DNA of 64,000 nucleotides from a virus. Positions 15,527 through 25,500 of the stretch are shown here, piece by piece; positions within the stretch are counted from its first letter, which is position 1, and each line of letters opens with the position of its first letter. Made by a program: the position numbers and the translations under genes. The stretch lies in IMG/VR virus record IMGVR_UViG_3300005253_000098, positions 1-64,000 of that record; one strand, given 5' to 3'. Under the pieces are notes generated by a model. It had not been told where the DNA came from. It made no database searches and worked only from the letters and a program-made list of their open reading frames with translations.

Positions 15527-16033
15527 ATGGTTAAATTGAAGTATTATTCTGCTCTTGAGTATAAATTGAAGCCCGAAAAACCACATTCAGCTAATGTAGA
15601 TATCCAGTGCGGAGAGGACTTTGTTCTCGAGCAGGGTATCGTGCTGAAGGTTAGAACAGGTCTCTGGATAGACGTGCCTCCGGGTTATGTTTTCGAGATC
15701 TACCCGAGAAGCGGGCTCTCTGCCAAATATGGTATGATATTGGTGAACAGTCCGGGTCAGATTGATCCGGGCTACCGAGACGAGATTAGATTAATACTGA
15801 GCTCTGTGTCTCGTATGACAGTGCTAACTCCCAAACGCTTCAAGGCTGGGGAACGTATCTGTCAAGGTCGCTTAGTTCAGACTCAAAAAGATGTCTATCT
15901 GGATACTAAAAAATTTCCAGTAACATCATATCAAGATTCTGCAGTTTGGGAACCTGTCCTAAGCTTAGAAGACCTGTATAAGGATTCCTTAACCCCTGAC
16001 CGCAAGGGCGGTCTTGGATCAAGTGGAACATAA
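15527..16033 (+). CDS. dut: dUTPase (dUTP diphosphatase)
   Basis: 168 residues. It hydrolyses dUTP to dUMP, keeping uracil out of viral DNA. All five trimeric dUTPase motifs are present in order: ANVDI (22-26), PRSGLSAKYG (60-69), NSPGQIDPGYRDEI (74-87), AGERICQ (107-113) and RKGGLGSSGT (159-168). In motif 5 the usual Phe stacking on uracil is Leu. An insertion of about 20 residues lies between motifs 4 and 5. The stop overlaps the next start (TAATG). A homologous dCTP deaminase is less likely because the motif 3 Tyr and the motif 5 tail are of dUTPase type. Confidence 0.9.
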   Translation: MVKLKYYSALEYKLKPEKPHSANVDIQCGEDFVLEQGIVLKVRTGLWIDVPPGYVFEIYPRSGLSAKYGMILVNSPGQIDPGYRDEIRLILSSVSRMTVLTPKRFKAGERICQGRLVQTQKDVYLDTKKFPVTSYQDSAVWEPVLSLEDLYKDSLTPDRKGGLGSSGT

Positions 16034-17211
16034 TGACAAGACCCGATCCATTTAAACGAATTACCTCGATAGATGATGCTATTGAGGTTGACAATCAGTT
16101 GCAGTATCAAATGGTGCCTTCTGATCATGTCACTGTTGACACTATACGTAATGTCGATAGCAAAGCAGCACTGGAAGAATTTGATTACCCTACTCCATTA
16201 ACTTACGAGGGTAAGACATTCTATCTGGATGAAAAACAAGTAAGAGACATCTATAGATATAAGAACGTATTACAGTTACAGTATCTGGAGACTGAGCTCG
16301 ACCGCGTTGATGTTATCAACGTGTTCTCTGGTAGATATGCCCCTATTAAACTCGAGACTATCAAGAATAAGATCTACGAGATTATGGGTGAGCCGGAGCA
16401 AATTACATTTGGGAGAAAGGATTTCTCTCTCATGCAGTTTCCTCAGTTAGAATCAGCCTCATTTGAGGGTGTGCGTGAACAGGATAATACTGAGAAAGTA
16501 GACATGTATCCTACGATCATGTTTTCGTATAACAGTGGACGTCGTTCATTTATCTTCGGATATACAGTTAGTATTATCCATTGTATGAACGCACTACACT
16601 TATTGGTATCAGCCTCAGCCAAGTATAACCTGCTGAACACCAAAGTAGTGCATACTACTGATCAGGTAGCTGATCTTGATGTCTCTGTGATTGTCGAGAA
16701 CTGGAAAAACAATGCTGAGAAATACCAGGAAGCTATGCTTGAGGCTATGAGAAAGCGGTTGACTGTAGTCAATGAAATAATGCTCTATGTAGCATGTGCT
16801 CAATCAGTCGATATGTTATTTGAGTTGTTAACCAGACCTCAGATCGCTAATCCAGCATCATTTTGGGATGCAGTGATGAATGTCACTCGACTGAACTCCA
16901 ACTTCCATAACAATAGGAGCACTGATAGAGAGTTCCGACCCAAGCAATTGCAGGATGCAGCTATGAAAGCTGGAACATATATCATGGATGATAAAGAGTA
17001 TTCTATCCGTGATTATATTCGAGGCATCGATAACATCGAGGCTTTGAGAGAACAGATAACCGAGCGACCTAATCTGATCAAGGTTAATCTGGACATGTTC
17101 TATAAATTAGTAGGACTTCAGATCACTGAAGGTTGTCCAGAACACATTGAAGGAGAAGATATACAGGTATTACCTCAAATGGAAATTGCAGAAGCTGAAG
17201 AAGAAGAGTGA
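16033..17211 (+). CDS. DUF932-like early protein
   Basis: 392 residues. Some features resemble the phage/plasmid DUF932 group: a NVFSGRYAPIKLETIKNKIY segment near residue 95, then SGRRSFIFGYTVSIIHCMNA and LLNTKVVHTTDQ, matching the family's order of an invariant glycine strand, a Cys-Asn segment and a His-Thr. The second half is helical with an acidic tail. DUF932 proteins have been linked to DNA metabolism or anti-defence without a firm mechanism. It is coupled to dUTPase and to the RHH gene by 1-4 nt overlaps. The assignment is tentative. Confidence 0.45.
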   Translation: MTRPDPFKRITSIDDAIEVDNQLQYQMVPSDHVTVDTIRNVDSKAALEEFDYPTPLTYEGKTFYLDEKQVRDIYRYKNVLQLQYLETELDRVDVINVFSGRYAPIKLETIKNKIYEIMGEPEQITFGRKDFSLMQFPQLESASFEGVREQDNTEKVDMYPTIMFSYNSGRRSFIFGYTVSIIHCMNALHLLVSASAKYNLLNTKVVHTTDQVADLDVSVIVENWKNNAEKYQEAMLEAMRKRLTVVNEIMLYVACAQSVDMLFELLTRPQIANPASFWDAVMNVTRLNSNFHNNRSTDREFRPKQLQDAAMKAGTYIMDDKEYSIRDYIRGIDNIEALREQITERPNLIKVNLDMFYKLVGLQITEGCPEHIEGEDIQVLPQMEIAEAEEEE

Positions 17212-17699
17212 TTGATATCCGTAGTTATCCCCGTAATCGTGCGCCCCCTACGCCCAGGAAATTGGCTCCCAAACGAAGAGATGCTGTTGTATCTGTGGGT
17301 ATGAAGACCCAGCTATGGTTAGAGGAGATAGCATCCCATTATATCAATCATCTTCACTTTACGTATTCTGAGTTCATGCGTGCATCCATCAGGTCATTCC
17401 TGATCTTTGGGAATGTAGAGCTACTACCGCCCCTGGTTCACAAGGTTATAAATATGCCTGTGACTCACCGTGCTGATCCATTGTCTTTTAAGATCTCCCA
17501 GTCTATGGACACTGAATTATATCAGATAGAGCAGAAATTGAATAAGCGGATCATCGGGATAATTCTTACTCGTTCTATTGTAATTAGAGCCATGGTCTTA
17601 TGGTATGATGAGCAGATGAAAGATTATGCTCCTCCACTTAATTTTATAGGAAAAAGATCAGTATTACTCGGTGGACGTCCTCCGAATCTTAATCTCTAA
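17208..17699 (+). CDS. tandem ribbon-helix-helix DNA-binding protein
   Basis: 163 residues, GTG start. Two ribbon-helix-helix units in one chain: AVVSVGMKTQLWLEEIASHY with FTYSEFMRASIRSFLIFG, and LSFKISQSMDTELYQIEQKL with IILTRSIVIRAMVLWYDE. A Pro/Arg-rich arm precedes them. A covalent RHH pair would act as a pseudo-dimer. As the last gene of the early block, facing the late genes, it is a candidate early/late switch. Its stop lies in a CTAAC-CTAT-GTTAG palindrome that also contains the stop of the convergent gene. Confidence 0.6.
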   Translation: MIDIRSYPRNRAPPTPRKLAPKRRDAVVSVGMKTQLWLEEIASHYINHLHFTYSEFMRASIRSFLIFGNVELLPPLVHKVINMPVTHRADPLSFKISQSMDTELYQIEQKLNKRIIGIILTRSIVIRAMVLWYDEQMKDYAPPLNFIGKRSVLLGGRPPNLNL

Positions 17700-17977
17700 C
17701 CTATGTTAGCAACCTTGTCCTTGTTCTGTAGAGACTTCATAACACCAATCAATTTTTTGTGGAGTAGTGCTTTATTCTCCCTGCTCAGCGGTGGTTGCAC
17801 AATATATTTACTCATCTCGGCTGGGATATAATCTGAGTCCCAGAAGTTAAAGTATCCTGTTTTTAATTCCTTGCTGTATTGCACTTCAAACACAGAAAAA
17901 GGAATCACACTGAAGATCGCGTCGCGAATCTTCTCAAAATCTGCATAATCTAATTCGGGTATTCTACACATTCTCAT
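17696..17977 (-). CDS. last gene of the tail block, unknown
   Basis: 93 residues, convergent with the early block and overlapping its last gene by 4 nt. Alpha/beta with FSVIPFSVFEVQYSKELKTG and a basic C-terminal helix. It follows the large tail protein gene by 1 nt, so it could be a tail-fibre accessory or chaperone; that is context only. Confidence 0.45.
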   Translation of the reverse strand: MRMCRIPELDYADFEKIRDAIFSVIPFSVFEVQYSKELKTGYFNFWDSDYIPAEMSKYIVQPPLSRENKALLHKKLIGVMKSLQNKDKVANIG

Positions 17978-17978
17978 T

Positions 17979-20900
17979 TTAGTCTACATCCTTTATTACT
18001 TGTCTACTTATTTTGGTTTCACTCATAAACTGATGGATAATATCCATTGGATAATTATGACCATTGCTTATCGGAATAATCCACATACCGTCTGTGAACA
18101 CAAATCCGCTCCCATTCATGCGAACTTCGACTTGTATATCAGTCAAGAATTCATTGTCAACAGTGAACACAGCGAATATTTGATTATTCCAATCGTCCGT
18201 ATTAACACTGTTAGTAACCTGGTCTGTTAATGTTTTTGATCCAGAACTAACATCGATATCAAGAGTCTGACTGACACCATTTCTCCTGGCTCCAACAATT
18301 ACTGCATAGCTCCCAGCTTCCAAATAGATATTGCTCCACCGAACATATTGATTATTTACACTAAAATATATGGTAGATGGGTTCTGTTCACCCAGATACG
18401 TAGATAAGGAACCACCGTTATTAGCTGACATATCACCAATTGGATAGAATATCTGGTGGAAATAAGGTATCGGTATCAGTCCTGTCTCCATTTGACCATC
18501 ATCAAAATCTCCCCGTTCTACCCAGAACAAATGGTTGTCTGTGAAGTAGTTTTTAGTTCCACCCTCGGTGCTAAAGTCTGCAGTCCCATCCACACCCGGT
18601 GTCATGTAGTTATAGACTGATACCCAGATCACATTGCTGGATGCCGAGTAGGTTATCGCATGGATGATTTCCACATGGTTCAAGGTAGCAGCAATCGGAT
18701 AATCAGATCCTAAGACATCTCTGCGTGAGTCCACGTATCTGATAGCATTATCATCATTTCTGGTTCCAAAAACATTTACTTTAAGCCTAACATTCCCGAA
18801 CTCAGTTCCAATAGGATTATAGGTCGCCATTGGAAACAGATTATCGTCTCGCATGATATGAAAGTATCTGAGATCATTCGCTGGTAATTTCTGGCTTCCA
18901 TATCTTTTATAGTTTTTGAGAACTATTCCACCAATATCTCCACGGAACTTCATCTCATAACTTGTCTGGTATGCTCCTTCTTTTATTCGTGCTCTGACGA
19001 AGTCTGGTCTGATCTCCTCGAGTTCTATTTTGTTGAAATGAGGAGCAGTAAGTGTTGTCTCACTGTAATGCTTGATTATGGCTCCAGCGCTTGGTCCCAT
19101 TTGCTTATCCACAAAGAACCCAAGCTCCTCATCCTTCAACCAGTAATCATGGATAATAATATTTCCAATTGCTCCATTATGGAATTCGCTCGCTACATAT
19201 CTACCAATACGCATATAACGAAGGTTTCGGATAGTAGTCTGGGCAGTCCCAGTCTTTGTTACAGTATGTTCTGTTCCATTAATTACTATTTTTCCAGTAT
19301 CATTTGGTATGTCACACCTGAATGAGATAGTATATAAAGTGTTAACAGCCAATGGAGTATCAGTAGTAATCATATAACGAGATACTCCTCCTGTTCCGAC
19401 TAATGCAAATTCTATATCTCCATCGCTGTAGATCCTACAATAGACAGTTGTTTCATATGAGGTATTGAATAATTCAAATGGTAACATATGGGAGGCTGGT
19501 AATGTAAAGATATATACGGAGAATTGCAAACTAAATACAGTGGGAAACTCGATATCTCCAGTATGATTAAATTCGACACCGCCTCGACTTTTCCACGCCC
19601 ACATGAAATCTCCTGTTATACCTGGAAATTTAAATCCAGGGTTCGTTACTACTTCTGCTCCTTCTACCACTCTACTTCCATGGCTATCTAACTGGATAGA
19701 TCTTCCATTATCGGAATGTTGGCTGAACCAGTAGATCGGTGCTCTCCACCTATCGGTTGGTCTCTTGACCCATCGCTTATCGATATATCTAAACTCACTC
19801 TTTAGATAAACCTCACCAGTCTTATACTGATCCTTAATTACTACCCCATCCTCATCTGGGGTAATAACCTTATCCCAGACCATGAATTCGTCCATATAAC
19901 CATCATATGTTGAGATCACATTTGCACCATTGCCACCAAGATACATATTAAAATTACTGGTAAATGTAGGAGTTGGTGTCGTAAAAGGAGACCCAGTTTG
20001 TAATACCCCATCCAAATATATATTCAGAGATCCATCATCCCACGATATAAGCACTCGATGAATTGTATTAATAACAATAGGAACAGCTCCTACAATCGTA
20101 CCATTAATGTTCACATCAAAGGTATTATTATCCTGTATGAAAATAGCGACTGCTTCTCCTGCTCCATTATTTATAATAAATAACAAATATGATGTTGCAG
20201 CAGCAGGAGTATTAATATACATAAAGGTTAGACTAATAGACCAGGTAGTTCCAATAGGAGTTTCCAATCCATCGATCCAACCCATAGACCAACCAATGAC
20301 AGCTGATTTCCGATATGCCCACTCATTAAACCGACCATGTGAATTCATCAAAAACAGATTATTAACATTCTGCAGGAGATGTAATCCATTCTCACTTTTA
20401 TCAGTCATTCGAGTATTACCGTTGTCCCAGTCATTGTGATCAAAGGTGATCCAGCATACAGGAGTATCATTCGAGACAGGCATTGTTTCTCCCCTGTTCC
20501 TGAGTCCTGTCTCTGCATAAGATATCTTCCCATTGAGAGGATTGGTTGCCCATGGTCGCTCTCGCTCTGTTGATCCAATACGAGGAGTCCTTCCAGATTG
20601 TATGAAAACCGTTTTACTTCTATCACGCACAGCAACTAATATTCCATTCTTGTAAAGCATTTCCCTGTTTTGAGAGAGAATATGCATTATTCGTGTTACT
20701 GTATTAGGATCTATACTTACCCCTGTATTCCAGACCGTATCACCTGATGCATCATTTCCAAAGTTTGCATATATGGTCTGGGTTGTTCCACTCGTAACAT
20801 AGATGTAGAATCCATCGTTCTGGAAGTCATCAGTATTCGAGAATATTCCCTGGAATTCTGTAGAGCTCCTCCACTTACTGAATTGTTCAACTGTGAATTC

Positions 20901-22517
20901 TACCTCTGTGTAAATATTCCAGCCCTCGAAACTATATTTTCCAACATAAAAGCTATGACCATAGGTCAGGTCAGTTTCTCTTGACTCGAACAATGGTGCG
21001 TGGTGAAAATCCTGTGATCCGTCATCACGGTCAATCCATTGCTCGTGTTGATCTCGTAAGTCCAGGTGATCATCTTTATTGTAACTTCTCCCTGCTTGTT
21101 CTGGTATGACGTCCAGTCTACGCATCCGTGGATTGGGCAGACTTGTATCTGTTCCTCCAGCTGTTAGGCTTTGTTTCCACATCGTCCTGAATCGGAATAC
21201 GTCTGGATACAGGTAGATCATACTGGTCTGTGAGGTCTGCACGTAAGCCATGATCCCGTTCTCGATCACACAATCTCCCTTGAATGTATGATTAGGGTCA
21301 TAGACTCGACTCCAATAGAGAGGCTTTAAGAAAAATCCTTTGTCTTCTGTCCATTTGTTCTCGTTGGTGTCCCATACCTTAACGTCCTCATCCCCGACCC
21401 TGCCCAACCAGGGCACGTAATCCACCGGCTCTCGTGCATAAACTATCTTATTGATTAATCCCCGGCTGGTATCCAACCAGCCCCGTGAACTCGAGTGTCT
21501 CCTGCTTATTGCTTGCCAGTTCGGAATTCTGACAATCGGATTGTCCCGTAGTATTTCACAATGAAAGCTCTGGAATTGAGTTGAACTGCTTCCAGTCCTT
21601 ACTCCTACTCCTCCTGTTACCCAGGTTGGATCTATGATCTTAACGTAGAATTTTCCGTTGTAATATAAGTAGAATGTATCACCGGATGCTATTACTGTTA
21701 ATGTATGTTGATCGGTGGTGCTAACATTTACTCCCAGGTTATGATCCCATATAGTTACGTCTGAAGCTCCATGCAGGTTCCGATTTATTTTTATGTTATC
21801 AACGGTTGATCCATTGAGATGATAATAATAGCCAGCATCATCAGAGTCTGCATGTTCTGCGTAGGAACTCTGTATTCGGAAATATATACCTGCGTGTGTT
21901 TCTGCTCCTCCGAAATTAAATGATATACTACAAATAAAGTCTGCTGTGTGATAGGGTGTTGCTCGTATTGAATTGTAGGTTGTAGAGCTTGTAGTAAACA
22001 AGAAACCGCTACCTACACTCCATATGCCAACTAAAGTTTCCCAGTGCGAAGGGACGCTGGAAAAGGTTTCGTAATGATCATAGATCCCATGTTGTCTTCG
22101 TTTGTTAGTATCTACATCCTCTTCAGCTACGAAGTTTGGTATAGGTAGTCTGGTGCTCCTGGCATTTAATCTAAGTTTGTTATATGATCCTTTTAAGTGA
22201 GCAGTAATAGTTTTAGTAACATATTCTATTTCTTTAAATTCTGCACCAGTAATAATTACTACACCATCGTAGCTGGTCGTCCATTGCAATCCCTGCACGG
22301 CGAAGTTATCATTTTCCATTAATTCTTTTAGTGCCTGGAATAATTCTGGTTCATAGATAGTAGTTATGGTTAGATCAAAAGAATGCTGATGTTGTTTTTG
22401 TTCCAATAAGCCAGTGGTATATTGTGAGACCATAATATTAGTAGCAAAGCTTACAGTTTCCTGTTCATATATCCAGTGATCACCGAATTTGATACCAAGT
22501 CTTGGTTCATCAATCAT
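17979..22517 (-). CDS. giant tail receptor-binding protein with LamG-type domains
   Basis: 1,512 residues from the ATG at 22,517 (ATGA overlap with the upstream gene), preferred to the in-frame ATG 14 codons earlier. The N-terminal 120 residues look like a tail-attachment domain. Then come at least three concanavalin/LamG-like jelly rolls, recognisable by repeated patterns of the type DGSLNIYLDGVLQTGSPF, KIVINGTEHTV and LYKNGILVAVRD, each ending with a GYMDEFMVWDKVIT-like strand. A beta-rich tip follows. LamG domains bind glycans, so the protein probably contacts the host cell surface. It is a paralogue in design of the next gene. Confidence 0.75.
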   Translation of the reverse strand: MIDEPRLGIKFGDHWIYEQETVSFATNIMVSQYTTGLLEQKQHQHSFDLTITTIYEPELFQALKELMENDNFAVQGLQWTTSYDGVVIITGAEFKEIEYVTKTITAHLKGSYNKLRLNARSTRLPIPNFVAEEDVDTNKRRQHGIYDHYETFSSVPSHWETLVGIWSVGSGFLFTTSSTTYNSIRATPYHTADFICSISFNFGGAETHAGIYFRIQSSYAEHADSDDAGYYYHLNGSTVDNIKINRNLHGASDVTIWDHNLGVNVSTTDQHTLTVIASGDTFYLYYNGKFYVKIIDPTWVTGGVGVRTGSSSTQFQSFHCEILRDNPIVRIPNWQAISRRHSSSRGWLDTSRGLINKIVYAREPVDYVPWLGRVGDEDVKVWDTNENKWTEDKGFFLKPLYWSRVYDPNHTFKGDCVIENGIMAYVQTSQTSMIYLYPDVFRFRTMWKQSLTAGGTDTSLPNPRMRRLDVIPEQAGRSYNKDDHLDLRDQHEQWIDRDDGSQDFHHAPLFESRETDLTYGHSFYVGKYSFEGWNIYTEVEFTVEQFSKWRSSTEFQGIFSNTDDFQNDGFYIYVTSGTTQTIYANFGNDASGDTVWNTGVSIDPNTVTRIMHILSQNREMLYKNGILVAVRDRSKTVFIQSGRTPRIGSTERERPWATNPLNGKISYAETGLRNRGETMPVSNDTPVCWITFDHNDWDNGNTRMTDKSENGLHLLQNVNNLFLMNSHGRFNEWAYRKSAVIGWSMGWIDGLETPIGTTWSISLTFMYINTPAAATSYLLFIINNGAGEAVAIFIQDNNTFDVNINGTIVGAVPIVINTIHRVLISWDDGSLNIYLDGVLQTGSPFTTPTPTFTSNFNMYLGGNGANVISTYDGYMDEFMVWDKVITPDEDGVVIKDQYKTGEVYLKSEFRYIDKRWVKRPTDRWRAPIYWFSQHSDNGRSIQLDSHGSRVVEGAEVVTNPGFKFPGITGDFMWAWKSRGGVEFNHTGDIEFPTVFSLQFSVYIFTLPASHMLPFELFNTSYETTVYCRIYSDGDIEFALVGTGGVSRYMITTDTPLAVNTLYTISFRCDIPNDTGKIVINGTEHTVTKTGTAQTTIRNLRYMRIGRYVASEFHNGAIGNIIIHDYWLKDEELGFFVDKQMGPSAGAIIKHYSETTLTAPHFNKIELEEIRPDFVRARIKEGAYQTSYEMKFRGDIGGIVLKNYKRYGSQKLPANDLRYFHIMRDDNLFPMATYNPIGTEFGNVRLKVNVFGTRNDDNAIRYVDSRRDVLGSDYPIAATLNHVEIIHAITYSASSNVIWVSVYNYMTPGVDGTADFSTEGGTKNYFTDNHLFWVERGDFDDGQMETGLIPIPYFHQIFYPIGDMSANNGGSLSTYLGEQNPSTIYFSVNNQYVRWSNIYLEAGSYAVIVGARRNGVSQTLDIDVSSGSKTLTDQVTNSVNTDDWNNQIFAVFTVDNEFLTDIQVEVRMNGSGFVFTDGMWIIPISNGHNYPMDIIHQFMSETKISRQVIKDVD

Positions 22518-25500
22518 GTTATTTTTGCACCTATTTTTCCACCAACAGTGTTCTTGCATTTAATCATTGCTAAGTATATGGTATCCATGATTCCCTGATA
22601 GTCCTTCTGCCCACTCATCGGTATACAGATAGCGTAGTCTATTTCTACGTTTGTTGCACTGGCAGTAAAATGAGTATTCAGATTGCTGGTCTGATCATAG
22701 TATTGATCAATCATAACTACAACTTCTCCAGTAGAAGAATTAACATAGATATCTGAAGTGCCATCTCTTAGTCTTAAAGAACCAGTAGCACCTCCTCCAT
22801 GGAATCTACCTCCCATCCAGTAATGTCCAGCATCTACTGTTCCCCAATCAACATTTACTGTATCAGTGCCAGAATTTAGTTCTGTGATATAACCATCAGG
22901 GGTGGTAGTAGCTGTAATAGAGTTAGCGATTTCTGCAGCAGCACCTCCTACATAGGTAACACCAGGTTCACTATTGTCTCGTGGGTAGACCAAGGGATAG
23001 AAGGGTGTAGGGACTGCTCCGACGATAAATCTTTCATCTACATCAAGTGAACGCATACTCATCTGTCTGGCTACGCCACTAACAGTAGCGAAATACCATC
23101 TGTCTGTTGCAGAAGAATATTTATTTCCTGCAGCAAAGCCAACCCATTTCCTACCATGCCTAACAAAGGCAGAAGCTGGCATCCATGCATGATCAGGTTC
23201 ATCTCGACTGGTTGAGGCTGTTCTACCAAATACGTCGGTTGAGGCACTGATTCCCCCGAGCACAGTGAAGTGATAGTATGCCCCTTCCATGAAGTGTATG
23301 AGCCACTGGAAACTTGTAGTAGAGAATGTTTCTTCATTCATAGGAGTGGAGACAATACTGAAGACCACAGTCTGTTGTCCACCAAACAATTCTACCCTGA
23401 TAATAATATCATTCTCCTTCCATGATCGGACATCTGTGGTCTGGATGATAGGATCGAGTTCCCAGTTATTCATCATCTGGCAATCGATAATAACAGAGTT
23501 GCCGGTAATTTCTACGATATCGAAACTCCTTACGTATTGATCATTATCACCAGTAGATTCAACAGTTTCTGCATATACCCCAATGTTACCTATGTAATCC
23601 CAATTGTCCACTGATGGATCCCACACAAACTGAGAGATGTGTCCAGCATCAAACTTACTCTGCTTACTTATTCGTAAGCCTATTAGTCCATTTTCTATCC
23701 ATAGAGTATCATTAGGAGAGCCAAGCACATTAACATTTTTCTTCTGGTGCCATCTCCAATCACGGGCACGATACAGTCGCTGAACGGTTCTTTCTAATTG
23801 AATGGTTGGACCAAACCAATTCTTATATGTTTCCCTTACATCAGACGCACTCCAGGCATAACTGTAAATTGAAAAGTGAACCATTTTCATTGCTATCCAG
23901 TTGGTTGAATTCCTCCAGTTACCAATAGCGATTTCTGCTGATGTTGAAGGAAACCCAGCTATCGTGGTGCTTGAATCAAATTTTCCATCTACGTAGATGA
24001 CCATGGTATTTGTAGATCGATTTACTGTAATAGTTAGCAGATGCCATACATCATCAAAGATATTGAACTTCTTACCGGTATATATATTAGGGACTCCACC
24101 GTCTCTCAACTCTATTTCTAAGCCTGTATCTGTATCACTACCATAATTGATTTGTATGAATTCCGTGGTTGAACCACTGTTGAAAATAGTCGCTTCGTCA
24201 GTAGTATCGCCTGTCTTAAGAATGAAGTTATAAGTTCGTTGATCTGATCCACCAGGAAAACCATACTCTACCCCAGACAATCCTGTCCTATATAATTGTT
24301 GATTTGTCCCATTGAATGAGAGAGAGTAGTCCCAATGTTTAGAGGGAGTATCTGGGTTCCACTGTGGACCATTAGCATCAGGAACATTATTAGTTAATGG
24401 TGTTACGCTATTATATCTCTGTAAATATACAACATTAGCACTTGTATCATGGATATAGGTCAATTGATGGTCTGGTGTTCCGTCATGAAAAGTCCACATG
24501 CCCAAGACATTAGTTTCTTTAGCAAAGTCTTCATTGTTCTCCTTTAATAAATATTGATGTCCTTGCCAGGTTTGGCGTGATTCGGGGATATACCATGCTT
24601 TTCTTGGATATGTCTGGTAAAGTAATTTGGCTTCAGCAGGGGTAATAGCTTTGTTTATCCAGAACCAGCCATGAATATTTCCTTCTAAAATATGAGTAGC
24701 GATTCCAGCCCAGGGTGCTTCAAAAGGATATACTGATCCAACCGAATGATAGGAAATATTATGGGCATTAACTATATCCCAATCTGACCATGTAAGGAAC
24801 TGATCTCGGATTAATCTACCATCTCGATAGAGTTGACAGTAATTGGCACTTACCACTACAATATACTGGTGCCAGGTGTCATCGTTCGAGTTGATATAAA
24901 TCAGCATATCTTCGGTTTCTGAGCTTGAGATAGTCTGGAGAATCCTAACATTTAACGCATTAATTGAATCATCCCATAAGAAAAAAATTCCGTATTCTGT
25001 ATTACTATTATATGGAATAGACCAGAGATATCCATCTGTAATTTCAGCGGAATCGTGCTTGAACCAGATAACAAAAGTGGTTGGTGCTCCGTGCCATGTT
25101 TCCTTATAAAACTGACGATCTGCTATACGAATACGTGAGTCCAATCCATTAAGAATAAATGAGTTATAGAATGCGAGATCGGGCATATCTGTCTGACTCC
25201 AGATACCTCCACCGTGTAGTGTGCCAGTTGAGAGAGCTGCTACTTCTGGAAAATCATTGAAGGCTGCAAACTCATATTGAGAGGTCTTTCCTGTCCAACG
25301 CTGTGTCCAACCCACTTCCAGTTGATCGATGACATTAGCTGAGTCTCTCCACCAGTCAAGTATAGAACTGTTGGGAATACGGTAGGCTCGCACATTCTCA
25401 GCTGATATCAAACCTTGTCCCTTAATAGGATGGATAACTGTTCTATAGATAGCTATTAGATCGACAGTCGCATTTATCCTGTAGTTGCCAGTAGGATAAA

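Noticed and set aside
15998-16013. GACCGC-AAGG-GCGGTC hairpin near the end of dUTPase
   Set aside because: Perfect 6-bp stem, but it lies in codons of the conserved motif 5 and has no T-run; probably a coincidence of coding.
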